DNA from: JASGCP01 sp965263285
Lineage (GTDB): Bacteria > Bacteroidota > Bacteroidia > Chitinophagales > Chitinophagaceae
NCBI GenBank assembly: GCA_965263285.1
Contig: CBDHHD010000016.1
Location: 1,116,001-1,180,000, forward strand
Length of the DNA stretch: 64,000 nucleotides
Direction of reading: 5' to 3'
Position numbers and translations under genes: made by a program. Under the pieces are notes generated by a model. It was not told the origin of the DNA, made no database searches, and worked only from the letters and a program-made list of their open reading frames with translations. Below are positions 1 through 8,906 of the stretch, piece by piece. How positions within the stretch are numbered: the stretch's first letter is position 1; every line of letters starts with the position of its first letter.

Positions 1-798
1 ATTATTAATGGTATCGCCCCATTCTATAGTAGCGCTGTCTTGTTCGTGTAAAAACATATTCATTCTACACAATGCCCAGGTGCTACCGTTGTTTTCCTGA
101 CCATATAATGAATAGTTTTTTCCATTTATTTCTTGAGCAACTTTAATTAGTAAAGAGCCTGAGCCACAAGTGGGGTCGCAGATACGATTACCTGGTTGTG
201 GATCCATTAATTTTGCCAATACCGTACTTACTTCACTCGGTGTGTAAAACTCACCTGCTTTCTTGCCTGCTTCTCCTGCAAATAATGAAATAAGGTATTC
301 ATAGCTATCGCCAATAATATCGTTGCCCTCTAAATGTGATGGTTGTAAATCTAAAGCCGAAAAGTCAACTAATAGATTCTTTAAAATTATATTGCGTTGC
401 TTGGTTTGCCCAAACACGGTTTCGGAATTAAAAGAAATGCTTCGAAATACCATGGCTAATTTATTACGGTTGTTATCTTCCAAAGCTGTTAAGCCAATAT
501 CAATTATTTCACCAATATTCGACTCGTTGCGTTTTTCATAGATATAGTCAAAGCTGCTTTCTGTTGGCAGTATAAATCGTTCTCTTTGTAATTGTCGCTG
601 TACCATATCTTTATTATTGGGATACTTTTGTTGGTAATGTTCTATTTTATCTTTCCATACATCTGATAGGTATTTTACAAATAACAAGGTGAGTACATAA
701 TCTTTATACATGCCACTTCCCATTACAGGTCTAAGACTATCGCATGCTTTCCAAACAATGTTGTTAATTTCTTTTTGGGTGATTTTATTTTCTGTCAT
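1..798 (-). CDS. hsdM: Type I restriction-modification methyltransferase subunit HsdM (partial, cut by left window edge)
   Basis: The first 266 codons are present, from the ATG at 798 to the window edge, with no stop. The protein would methylate adenine in the recognition site of a type I restriction-modification complex, using S-adenosylmethionine and partner HsdS. The N-terminal helical domain (about residues 1-150) is followed by the motif EFYTPSEV, typical of the start of the N6 DNA methylase domain, and by the SAM-binding motif DPTCGSGSLL near residue 225. The catalytic NPPF motif should lie outside the window. The gene starts 6 bp after the end of hsdS on the same strand, so the two are one operon in the order hsdS-hsdM. 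No hsdR is visible here; it may lie further left. Confidence 0.93.
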   Translation of the reverse strand, partial: MTENKITQKEINNIVWKACDSLRPVMGSGMYKDYVLTLLFVKYLSDVWKDKIEHYQQKYPNNKDMVQRQLQRERFILPTESSFDYIYEKRNESNIGEIIDIGLTALEDNNRNKLAMVFRSISFNSETVFGQTKQRNIILKNLLVDFSALDLQPSHLEGNDIIGDSYEYLISLFAGEAGKKAGEFYTPSEVSTVLAKLMDPQPGNRICDPTCGSGSLLIKVAQEINGKNYSLYGQENNGSTWALCRMNMFLHEQDSATIEWGDTINN

Positions 799-804
799 AA
801 TAAT

Positions 805-1389
805 TTAATTAATGATTTTTGATAATGCTGTTTGAAATACTAATTGCTTTTGTTTTATTAGATTTTCGCTCAATTCTATGTCTTTAACATATAGCTCTTG
901 CAAAGTAACAATTTTTTGTTGTTGTTCAATGGGTATTAAGTTAAAGGCAAAATCTAGTAATTCGCTTTTCCGAATAGAAGGAATAGAGCTACCCGCACCT
1001 GATTGTTGAAAGTGAAGTTGGTTTTTGGGCATGTTAAGAACGGCAACTAGATATTCTGGAATTACTTTTTTAAGATCTAATTTTATTATAAAGAAAATAG
1101 ATGATGCCACAGCCTTACCAAATTCAGATTTATATAAGGTGGCAAAAAATCGAAATCCTTTTGCCGCAAAAAGAATATCGCCTGGTTGTAGGAGATTTTT
1201 CGTTGTTTTTTCATCTTCTTCTAAATAAGTGCTATGATCTGTAGTCAACCTGCCGAAGTCGTTAAAATGTTTAGCTTGCAAATAGGCAATTGTGCCTTTT
1301 GTAGCAGGTTGTGCATAGTAACCGAAATGAATTTGAGCAATATCTTTTAAAGTTATTTTCATTTTTTTAATCTTTGTATTTTTTTTCAA
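805..1389 (-). CDS. hsdS: Type I restriction specificity subunit HsdS, half-size
   Basis: This 194-residue protein looks like one target-recognition domain plus one conserved helix: it opens with LKDIAQIHFGYYAQP, continues with LLQPGDILFAAKG and SIPSIRKSEL, and ends in the helical spacer segment IPIEQQQKIVTLQELY. Full HsdS proteins have about 400 residues with two recognition domains, so this is half a subunit. Known half-subunits dimerise to recognise palindromic split sites. The start is uncertain: ATG at 1389 or, more likely, the internal ATG at 1362, which removes a lysine-rich leader (MKKNTKIKK) and begins directly at the domain. hsdM follows after 6 bp. Confidence 0.85.
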   Translation of the reverse strand: MKKNTKIKKMKITLKDIAQIHFGYYAQPATKGTIAYLQAKHFNDFGRLTTDHSTYLEEDEKTTKNLLQPGDILFAAKGFRFFATLYKSEFGKAVASSIFFIIKLDLKKVIPEYLVAVLNMPKNQLHFQQSGAGSSIPSIRKSELLDFAFNLIPIEQQQKIVTLQELYVKDIELSENLIKQKQLVFQTALSKIIN

Positions 1390-1529
1390 ATTTTTAATTT
1401 AATATTAATCATTTGCAAATATAGTATAAAAAATGAATTTAAAAAAATAAATTTTATTGTAGATATATTCTAAAATAAATGTATTAAAAAATTTAGGAAT
1501 GATTGAATTGAGGGGGGTAAAAGATTTTG

Positions 1530-1736
1530 GGTATAACGACTTTTTTAGTGAGCAGGTATTAAAATACACCTTTTTTTGTAATGACTCAGGTATAGATTCA
1601 TTATTTGTTTTTTTATATCTTTTTCTTTTTTTTGTATCAAGACAAAAGAAAGAAAAAGATATAAAAAACGAGTATGAGCCTATACATGAGTAGTGCCATT
1701 TATTAAAAACCTCTTAGCACCTTAAAAAAGGATGTA
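1530..1736. repeat. Degenerate copy of the foldback MITE-like element (TIR2 type)
   Basis: The left end GGTATAACGACTTTTTTAGT resembles the terminal repeat at 23254. It is followed by the same 'gagcaggtattaaaatacac' stretch as there, then by the stem formed by TATATCTTTTTC and its complement with TATCAAGAC in the loop. The right end (CTTAAAAAAGGATGTAGCC, ending about 1736) is a decayed form of the inner terminal repeat seen elsewhere. The rest of the 1390-2019 gap holds no gene I can support; it is very AT-rich. Confidence 0.7.
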
Positions 1737-2019
1737 GCCGATCTTGCGTTTCTTCAAAATTTAAAAAAAATATTACTTATTTGTCAATAAAAAACAGCAA
1801 CTACTTGGGTATAAAAACGAATATTAGCCATATTCTTGTTTTAGCTACTAATGAGAAATAAGATTGTAACTATTTTATCAATTCAATAGATTGAATGAAG
1901 TGCATTGATTATTGAATATGATAATAAAATGTCTAATGAGGATAGGATTTCTTTCAGCTAAATAAATTAGCCTTATTTATAATACATATATTAATTGTAT
2001 TTTTATATTTTTTTAAATC

Positions 2020-3654
2020 ATGAAAAATATATTTAGCAAAAAGTCAATTACTGACATACAACAAGGTATTTTAAATGACAACAAAAGTTTAAAAAGAACA
2101 TTAACGATTCCTTTATTAATATTCTTAGCGGTAGGGAGTACAATAGGGGTGGGTTTGTTTTCTATTACAGGAGTTATTGTTGCAGATTATGCAGGTCCTG
2201 CATCTTTAATTTCTTTTTTTATTGCGGCTATTGGTTGTGGTTTTGTTCTCTTATGCTATTCTGAATTTGTAGGTATGGTGCCTGCATCAGGGGGGGCTTA
2301 TACATATAGTTATGTTTCATTAGGCGAGTTATTGGCTTGGATTATTGGATGGGATTTATTTTTAGAATACTCTATTGCTGCTGCTTTAGTAGCAAGTAGT
2401 TGGTCGAAATATGTTGTTGCATTATTAGTAAAAATAAATATACACATCCCTATTTCTTTATATAATACAATAGAGGAAGGAGGCAAGGTAAATATTATTG
2501 GAATGATTATACTTGTTTTTGTAGGGTTGTTTTTAATGAGGGGTGTAAAAGAATCATCTATAGCAAATACTTTTTTTTTAATTGTTAAATTAATTGTTAT
2601 CATTACATTTGTATGGATAGGGGTACATTTTTTTAATATTCATAATCTATCTCCATTTATTCCGCAGAATACGGGAACTTGGGGACATTTTGGGTGGTCA
2701 GGAGTATTCAGAGCTTCGGGTATTATATTTTTTGCTTTTATAGGCATGGATGCATTAAGTTGCGTTGCACAAGAAACAAAAAATCCAAGTCGTGCTATCC
2801 CTATTAGTATTATGTATAGTTTACTTATTGTTACAATTATTTATGTAGGTTTTTCTTTAGTAATGATAGGTATTGTTAATTTTAATTCTTATAAAGGACA
2901 AAATGCACTTGCCCCCATTGTAACGGCTATTCAAACTATGAATACATCAGCGCATCATAGTCAGCAATACGATTGGATCACTACTATTATACTTATTGCT
3001 ATTGTGGTAGGTTATTTTGCAGGTGTTTTAATATCATTAGTTGGTCAAACAAGAATGGCATATGCTATGAGCAAAGATGGTTTATTGCCTACTTTTTTTC
3101 ATCGATTGCATCCTGTAAGAAAATCGCCTATCTCCAATATATTCTTTTTTATGATTGTAACCATTGTGCTTGTTGCCTTTGTTCCTGGCGAAATGCTAGC
3201 AATGATGTTGAGCATCGGTACTTTATTTGCCTTTATTATTGTATGCTTATCTGTTCTTATACTAAGAAAAACATCGCCCAATACACCTCGTCCATTTAAA
3301 ACACCTTTAGTGCCTTATATTCCATTAGCTGGGATTGCTTTTTGCTTGTTAATGATATTCTCTTTAAGTATCGACGCTTGGATACGATTATTTTGGTGGC
3401 TTTTAATTGGTTTAAATGTATATATGTTTTATAGTATGAAGCGATCTTTATTGTTTACGCCAGCGTCTTTAAAAAGCAAAACGATTGTTGTATCTATTGT
3501 AAGTATGGCTGTGTGTGTTGTTCTTATAGCGTTATCTATATTAACTTTTTTGAATCATGGTATTGTATGGATGTCGTTTTATGCTATAAGTGGTATATTG
3601 TCAGTAATTGAATTATGTTTTTTTTCTTATTGTTTATTAAAAAATATTTTATAA
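2020..3654 (+). CDS. APC-superfamily amino acid permease
   Basis: This 544-residue inner-membrane protein is almost entirely hydrophobic helices, about 14 by eye. Near residues 37-46 it has VGSTIGVGLF, the first-helix glycine motif that binds the amino acid backbone in APC transporters. Further family marks are the helix-3 stretch VPASGGAYTYSYVSLGE, EYSIAAALVASSWSKY, and FFAFIGMDALSCVAQETKNP (helix 6 region). It therefore probably imports or exchanges amino acids, resembling the cationic amino acid transporter (YfnA-like) branch; the substrate cannot be read. The two extra C-terminal helices also fit that branch. The next gene, plsC, follows after 24 bp on the same strand and may be co-transcribed. 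Confidence 0.88.
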   Translation: MKNIFSKKSITDIQQGILNDNKSLKRTLTIPLLIFLAVGSTIGVGLFSITGVIVADYAGPASLISFFIAAIGCGFVLLCYSEFVGMVPASGGAYTYSYVSLGELLAWIIGWDLFLEYSIAAALVASSWSKYVVALLVKINIHIPISLYNTIEEGGKVNIIGMIILVFVGLFLMRGVKESSIANTFFLIVKLIVIITFVWIGVHFFNIHNLSPFIPQNTGTWGHFGWSGVFRASGIIFFAFIGMDALSCVAQETKNPSRAIPISIMYSLLIVTIIYVGFSLVMIGIVNFNSYKGQNALAPIVTAIQTMNTSAHHSQQYDWITTIILIAIVVGYFAGVLISLVGQTRMAYAMSKDGLLPTFFHRLHPVRKSPISNIFFFMIVTIVLVAFVPGEMLAMMLSIGTLFAFIIVCLSVLILRKTSPNTPRPFKTPLVPYIPLAGIAFCLLMIFSLSIDAWIRLFWWLLIGLNVYMFYSMKRSLLFTPASLKSKTIVVSIVSMAVCVVLIALSILTFLNHGIVWMSFYAISGILSVIELCFFSYCLLKNIL

Positions 3655-3678
3655 TATTTCCTTTTAAATTTATATGGT

Positions 3679-4446
3679 ATGAAAAAACAAATATATAAGG
3701 AAAGTGCATGGTATATGGTATGTCTTGCGCGTTTATTTGCTGTGTGGGGTTTTATAGTATTTATTCTATTATTTATCATTACTTTATTTTTTTTTATTCC
3801 TTGCTTTTTTATAAGAGATAAAAAGTTAAAATTACAATGGCACAAAGCAGTTTCTAAAGGTTTATGTTTTTGTTCTTTACATGCAATAGGCTGTAAGTAT
3901 ACTATTCATCAATCTTTTGGTAAGTCGTTGCCCTCTAATCAGACTTTTATTTTTGTATGTAATCACAATAGTTTTATAGATATTCTTTTATTATATCCTT
4001 TTTCTCCTTGTATTATAAAATTTATTGCAAAGGATTCTCTATCAAAAATTCCTATTTTTGGTTCTATCTATGCAATAGGATCTGTTTTAGTAAATAGAAA
4101 GAATGATATTTCAAGGGCGAAGAGTTTTGATAATATGTGTGTAGCAATATATGATGGTATTAGTTTAGGTATTTTCCCAGAGGGTAGTAGGAATAAAACA
4201 GAAGAGCCTTTATTGCCTTTTTATACAGGTGCGTTTCGATTGGCTATAAAAACAAATACACCGATTGTTCCAGTGGTGATATTCAATACAAAAAAAATTC
4301 TCCCTGCTAATCGTGTTTTGTATGCTTGGCCACATGCTATATCTATGTATTATTTGCCTCCTTTGTATCCTCCTTTTGTATCTATGGAAAAGCTAAAAGA
4401 GCAAATACATACACAAATGAAAGAGTTTATTATTCAGCATCAATAA
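3679..4446 (+). CDS. plsC: 1-acyl-sn-glycerol-3-phosphate acyltransferase (PlsC family)
   Basis: This enzyme adds the second acyl chain to lysophosphatidic acid in phospholipid synthesis at the inner membrane. Two hydrophobic segments occupy residues 15-45. The catalytic HX4D motif is in NHNSFID (His96 to Asp101) and the glycerol-phosphate binding motif is FPEGSRNK near residue 170, followed by PFYTGAFRLA and PIVPVVI, as usual for PlsC. Length (255) is normal. It lies 24 bp after the permease. It converges on rfbA, whose stop codon is 8 bp away, so transcription from both sides meets here. Confidence 0.92.
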   Translation: MKKQIYKESAWYMVCLARLFAVWGFIVFILLFIITLFFFIPCFFIRDKKLKLQWHKAVSKGLCFCSLHAIGCKYTIHQSFGKSLPSNQTFIFVCNHNSFIDILLLYPFSPCIIKFIAKDSLSKIPIFGSIYAIGSVLVNRKNDISRAKSFDNMCVAIYDGISLGIFPEGSRNKTEEPLLPFYTGAFRLAIKTNTPIVPVVIFNTKKILPANRVLYAWPHAISMYYLPPLYPPFVSMEKLKEQIHTQMKEFIIQHQ

Positions 4447-4454
4447 AGCATAAC

Positions 4455-5321
4455 CTAATGGTGATTAGATATTTTTTTTAAATATTCTCCATATCCGCTT
4501 TTGGCATATCTTTCTGATAATGCAAGGAGTTGTTCTTTTGAAATAAATTTCATACGATATGCAATTTCTTCTATACAGCCAATTTTTTGATTTTGCCTCT
4601 TTTCTATTACGCGAACAAATTCACTTGCGTCATGAAGAGAGTCAAAAGTGCCTGTATCTAACCAAGCGGTACCTCTACCCATTATAGTTACTTGTAGTTT
4701 CTCTTTTTCTAAATATACGCGATTTATATCTGTAATTTCATATTCTCCTCTTGCAGAGGGTTGAATTGATTTGGCTATATTTACTACATCGTTATCATAA
4801 AAATATAATCCTGGTATGGCATAAAAAGAAGTAGGTTCTTTAGGTTTTTCTTCGATAGAAATAACTTTTTTTTGTTTATTAAAAGTAACCACCCCATATC
4901 GTTCAGGGTCTATTACTTCGTAAGCAAATATATTAGCTCCTTCTATTTGAGTAAGGGATTGTAACATTTTGCTAAAGCCTGCTCCATAAAAGATATTATC
5001 ACCTAATACAAGTGCTACTTTGTCTTTGCTAATAAAATGTTCTCCTATTACAAAGGCTTGTGCTAATCCATTTGGTTTTTTTTGTATAGCATAATGAAAA
5101 GTACATCCTATATCATTGCCATTTGCTAATAAGCGTTTAAAAGCTGGGGCATCTTCAGGAGTGGTAATAATAAGTATATCTTTAATGCCCGATAACATTA
5201 ACATGCTAAGGGGATAATAGATCATAGGTTTATCATAAATAGGTAGTAGTTGTTTGCTGCTACCTTTTGTAATAGGATATAGTCTTGTGCCACTTCCACC
5301 TGCCAAAATAATACCTTTCAT
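4455..5321 (-). CDS. rfbA: Glucose-1-phosphate thymidylyltransferase
   Basis: The enzyme makes dTDP-glucose from dTTP and glucose-1-phosphate, the first step towards dTDP-rhamnose and related surface sugars. The N-terminus MKGIILAGGSGTRLYP carries the nucleotide-binding loop, followed by KQLLPIYDKPMIYYPL; VALVLGDNIFYG holds a metal-binding Asp, and ISIEEKP and EYEITDIN are typical RmlA motifs. Length 288 matches the family. It is the last gene of the operon rfbB-rfbC-rfbA, 7 bp after rfbC. rfbD (dTDP-4-dehydrorhamnose reductase) is not adjacent, so the final sugar could be rhamnose only if rfbD lies elsewhere. Confidence 0.96.
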   Translation of the reverse strand: MKGIILAGGSGTRLYPITKGSSKQLLPIYDKPMIYYPLSMLMLSGIKDILIITTPEDAPAFKRLLANGNDIGCTFHYAIQKKPNGLAQAFVIGEHFISKDKVALVLGDNIFYGAGFSKMLQSLTQIEGANIFAYEVIDPERYGVVTFNKQKKVISIEEKPKEPTSFYAIPGLYFYDNDVVNIAKSIQPSARGEYEITDINRVYLEKEKLQVTIMGRGTAWLDTGTFDSLHDASEFVRVIEKRQNQKIGCIEEIAYRMKFISKEQLLALSERYAKSGYGEYLKKISNHH

Positions 5322-5328
5322 AAATATA

Positions 5329-5871
5329 TTAATTAGTTGTTTCTAAAAAGGGGTATAGGCTATCTTTATGAGATACAATAATATCTTTAAGAGGAATAGG
5401 CCACTGTATAGATAAAGCAGGGTCATTATAACGAATGCCTTTTTCCGCTGCTTTATAGTAATAGTTGTCGCATTTATATAAAAAAATTGCTTCTTTGCTT
5501 AGCACAATAAAACCATGGGCAAAGCCTCGTGGAACATATAGTTGTTTCTTATTTTTTGCTGATAGTTCAATAGCAATATGTCTTTTATAAGTAGGGCTTT
5601 CTTTTCTCATGTCTACTGCTACATCTAAAATACACCCTTCTGTTACACGAACTAATTTTGCTTGTGCCCATGTACCTGTTTGAAAATGTAACCCTCTTAA
5701 TACACCATAAGTTGATTTAGATTCATTGTCTTGCACAAATGGAGTAATAATACCTGTAGCATCGGTAAATTTTTTTTGTTGAAAACTTTCCATAAAATAT
5801 CCCCGTTCATCCATAAAGATAGAAGGCTGTATAATAAAGCAATCTTTTAATAAGGTAGGTTCTATGGTCAT
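5329..5871 (-). CDS. rfbC: dTDP-4-dehydrorhamnose 3,5-epimerase
   Basis: This cupin enzyme epimerises C3 and C5 of dTDP-4-keto-6-deoxyglucose. Visible motifs are DERGYFMESF near residue 21, the catalytic-His segment GVLRGLHFQ (about residues 56-64), LDVAVDMRKESPTY and the hallmark VPRGFAHGF near residue 114. Its 180 residues are the normal length. It sits between rfbB (8-bp gap) and rfbA (7-bp gap) on the minus strand, so all three are one transcription unit. Confidence 0.95.
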   Translation of the reverse strand: MTIEPTLLKDCFIIQPSIFMDERGYFMESFQQKKFTDATGIITPFVQDNESKSTYGVLRGLHFQTGTWAQAKLVRVTEGCILDVAVDMRKESPTYKRHIAIELSAKNKKQLYVPRGFAHGFIVLSKEAIFLYKCDNYYYKAAEKGIRYNDPALSIQWPIPLKDIIVSHKDSLYPFLETTN

Positions 5872-5879
5872 ATTATTTT

Positions 5880-6953
5880 TTATGTATGTTGCATATACAT
5901 TTTGTCGTAATATTGTTGGTAGGCTCCTGTTGTTATGTTTTTAGTCCACTCCTGGTGTGTAAGATACCAATCAATAGTAAGAAGAATGCCCTCTTCAAAA
6001 GTTACGGTAGGAGTCCATCCTAATTCATTTTTAATTTTTGATGCATCAATTGCGTATCTACGATCGTGTCCTTGTCTATCTTTTACAAATGTAATCAATG
6101 ATGCACTTTCTCCTTCTTTTCTCCCTAATTTTTTATCCATTATACTACATAATAATGCTACAACAGCCATATTTGTTTTTTCGCTATTCCCTCCAATATT
6201 ATAGGTTTCTTTATTTCTACCTTTATGAAAAATAATATCAATAGCTTTAGCGTGATCTTCTACAAATAACCAATCTCTTGTATATAATCCATCACCATAA
6301 ATAGGCAAAGGTTTTTTCTCAATGATGTTATGTATTAATAAGGGTATTAATTTTTCTGGAAAATGATATGGTCCATAATTATTAGAGCAATGAGATAATA
6401 CAAAAGGTAATTGATATGTTTCTCCGTATGCTCTTACAAAATGGTCTGCACTCGCCTTGCTTGCAGAATAAGGTGAGTTGGGGTGATAAGGAGTGAGTTC
6501 TGTAAAATAGCCCGTTTCTCCTAGTGCACCATATACTTCATCGGTAGATATTTGATAAAAACGATGGGTGGCTATATCATGTTTCCACTGTTCTTTTGCT
6601 ATGTTAAGTAAATGAACAGTACCAATGATATTTGTATAAACAAAATCTAATGGAGAAAAAATAGATCGATCTACATGTGATTCGGCTGCAAGATGAATGA
6701 CATCTGTTATATGGTGCTGTATAAAAAATGCTTGTGTTTTTTCGGCATCTAATATGTTTAATTTTTCAAAATGATAGTTAGGTGCTTGGCAAATATCTTT
6801 TAAATTTTCTAAATTGCCAGCGTATGTTAAAGCATCAATATTAATAATTCGATAGTGAGGGTATGTTTTTACAAAATGTCTTACTACATGTGAACCAATA
6901 AAGCCTGCTCCTCCTGTAATAAGTACATGTTTTTTAAAATTAAATGATGTCAT
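5880..6953 (-). CDS. rfbB: dTDP-glucose 4,6-dehydratase
   Basis: This extended short-chain dehydrogenase converts dTDP-glucose to dTDP-4-keto-6-deoxyglucose with bound NAD. The Rossmann motif is GGAGFIGSHV (about residues 14-23). The active-site segment STDEVYG supplies the catalytic Thr-Asp-Glu, and YSASKAS is the YxxxK motif. YTRDWLFVEDH and NIGGNSEK are family-specific. At 357 residues it is full length. It is the first gene of the rfb operon; the promoter should lie in the AT-rich gap before 7040. Confidence 0.96.
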   Translation of the reverse strand: MTSFNFKKHVLITGGAGFIGSHVVRHFVKTYPHYRIINIDALTYAGNLENLKDICQAPNYHFEKLNILDAEKTQAFFIQHHITDVIHLAAESHVDRSIFSPLDFVYTNIIGTVHLLNIAKEQWKHDIATHRFYQISTDEVYGALGETGYFTELTPYHPNSPYSASKASADHFVRAYGETYQLPFVLSHCSNNYGPYHFPEKLIPLLIHNIIEKKPLPIYGDGLYTRDWLFVEDHAKAIDIIFHKGRNKETYNIGGNSEKTNMAVVALLCSIMDKKLGRKEGESASLITFVKDRQGHDRRYAIDASKIKNELGWTPTVTFEEGILLTIDWYLTHQEWTKNITTGAYQQYYDKMYMQHT

Positions 6954-7039
6954 AAATACATTGTATCATTAAAAAATGCAAAAGTAATAGATATTAATAA
7001 TTTTAATTTATTTTATTTTATTTAGCTGTATCATTATAG

Positions 7040-7195
7040 TATTTATGTTCTTATATCTTTTTTTTCTTTCTTTTTGTTGTATCAAGATAAAAGAAAGAAA
7101 AAGATATTAATAAAATGAATATTAATATGGTTCTGACTGCTTGCAAAAATATAAGTATACACCCTCTACTCCTTGAAAAAAGAATGAAGCCCCCT
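7040..7195. repeat. Degenerate foldback-element remnant with purine/pyrimidine stem
   Basis: An ATATC plus pyrimidine-rich arm (about 7052-7079) and its complement ending in AAAGAAAGAAAAAGATATT flank a TATCAAGA loop, the same stem as in the full elements at 9511 and 37958. The right end CTTGAAAAAAGAATGAAGCC (near 7195) is a decayed inner terminal repeat. The stem lies between divergent genes rfbB and gldK, where it could act as a two-way terminator or insulator. No gene is supported in the 6954-7293 gap. Confidence 0.6.
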
Positions 7196-7293
7196 AATAG
7201 TTTTTTTGGTATAAATATTTTTTTATGTAAATTGCATCTTGATTTATACACAAACATTTAGATTATTTTAGTAATTTTTTTTAAAATATAAAT

Positions 7294-8829
7294 ATGAATA
7301 GAGGTTATCTTGTTTCGGTTATAACAATATTTTCTGTTCTATTATTATCGTCTTGCGCCAATAATAAACAAATGTCAAATACTACTGGGTGGAACTATAA
7401 TGATAGAAAAGAAGGATCGTTTTATGTTCGATCAGCTAAGGATCAGCGATTAGCACCAGGTTTGGTGTTCATACAAGGAGGGTCATTTACAATGGGACAA
7501 ACCCAAGAAGATGTTATGCATTTTTGGAATAATATACCTCGAAAAATAACTGTTAACTCTTTTATGATTGATAAATATGAAATATCTAATTTAAATTATA
7601 GGGAATATACGCATTGGGTAGGCAATGTTTTTGGAACAGCTGATATGGGGAATGTTGTTACAGCATCCATGCCTGATACAACTTGTTGGAGACGCGCATT
7701 GGCGTATAATGAGCCTATGGTACAGTTGTATTTCTCTCATCCTGCTTATAATAACTACCCTGTTGTAGGTGTTACATGGAGACAAGCACACGATTATGCT
7801 ATTTGGCGAACTGATAGAGTAAATGAAAAAGCACTTATTAATGCAGGTTATCAAAAAAGTAATGTTATAAAACAAGAAATGAATGGAGGTGGACAAAATA
7901 ACTTTAATACCCAATCTTATTTAATGGGTTTATATCAAGGGTTGCCATCAAAACCAAAAGATAATCCAATATATAACGCACAAGGTCGTGTACAAACTAC
8001 TGTTTCTTTTAGTGATGGTATTCTTTTCCCTGATTATAGATTGCCAACAGAAGCAGAATGGGAATATGCTGCTCTTGGATTGGTATCACAAAATCCACAA
8101 CCAGGTAATGGTACTATGAAAGGGAGAGGCGAAGAGCTTCTTGCAAATAAAAATATATATGCGTGGAAAGATGATGGTTATGATAATTTAAGAGGCACCG
8201 CTAAAGGTCCTTGGCAAGGTGCTTTTTTAGCAAATTTTAAAAGAGGAAATGGAGATTATATGGGTGTGATAGGTGGTTTAAATGATAATGCTGCTTTCCC
8301 TTCTCCTGTAAATGCCTATTTCCCTAATTCATTTGGATTGTATAATATGTCTGGTAATGTGAGTGAGTGGGTTTTTGATGTATATAGACAACTTAATTCT
8401 TTAGAAGTAAATGATCTTAACCCTGTAAGAGGAAATATATTTACTACTCCAGATACATCATCAGGTCAATTAGAACTAACAGATGTAGGAAGAGTTAAAA
8501 TGGCTACTATTAATGATTCTACTTTACGAAATAACCTTAATTATCAACATGGTTACGAAATAAATGCAAAAGATGGGGATGAACAAAGTGAAGCATATTA
8601 TAGTTATGGTACTACTACATTGATATCAGATAAAGCTCGTGTTATTAAAGGAGGAAGTTGGGATGATTTGCCTTACTGGTTGTCTCCTGGCGCAAGACGA
8701 TTTTTAAATGAAGATCAAAGTAGCGCTACTGTTGGCTTTCGTTGTGCTATGTCAAAATATGGCGCTGTTGATGGATTAAATAAAGGATCATTAGACGGTA
8801 ATTATTTTCCTCAAAGAAGACAGAAATAG
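7294..8829 (+). CDS. gldK: Gliding motility / type IX secretion lipoprotein GldK
   Basis: This 511-residue outer-membrane lipoprotein belongs to the formylglycine-generating-enzyme (sulfatase-modifying factor) fold. The signal peptide ends in the lipobox LLLSSC (Cys about residue 21). TGWNYNDR, PGLVFIQGGSFTMGQ, DKYEISNLNYREY and RLPTEAEWEYAALG are GldK/PorK-type signatures; GldK forms a periplasmic ring with GldN in the type IX secretion machine. VIKGGSWDDLPYWLSPGARR near residue 450 and VGFRCAM end the domain. Genes gldL, gldM and gldN normally follow directly. Here a broken insertion sequence follows instead, so either the operon has been split or this is a stand-alone copy. Confidence 0.88.
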   Translation: MNRGYLVSVITIFSVLLLSSCANNKQMSNTTGWNYNDRKEGSFYVRSAKDQRLAPGLVFIQGGSFTMGQTQEDVMHFWNNIPRKITVNSFMIDKYEISNLNYREYTHWVGNVFGTADMGNVVTASMPDTTCWRRALAYNEPMVQLYFSHPAYNNYPVVGVTWRQAHDYAIWRTDRVNEKALINAGYQKSNVIKQEMNGGGQNNFNTQSYLMGLYQGLPSKPKDNPIYNAQGRVQTTVSFSDGILFPDYRLPTEAEWEYAALGLVSQNPQPGNGTMKGRGEELLANKNIYAWKDDGYDNLRGTAKGPWQGAFLANFKRGNGDYMGVIGGLNDNAAFPSPVNAYFPNSFGLYNMSGNVSEWVFDVYRQLNSLEVNDLNPVRGNIFTTPDTSSGQLELTDVGRVKMATINDSTLRNNLNYQHGYEINAKDGDEQSEAYYSYGTTTLISDKARVIKGGSWDDLPYWLSPGARRFLNEDQSSATVGFRCAMSKYGAVDGLNKGSLDGNYFPQRRQK

Positions 8830-8906
8830 ATAAAATCATATTTTTTTGATTACTTAAGTTGTATCTGGATACTCCTTTATTTTTTCTTACGGTATAACGA
8901 TTTTTT

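Noticed and set aside
7051..7257. 68-codon minus-strand frame upstream of gldK
   Set aside because: It translates the purine/pyrimidine stem and decayed element sequence.
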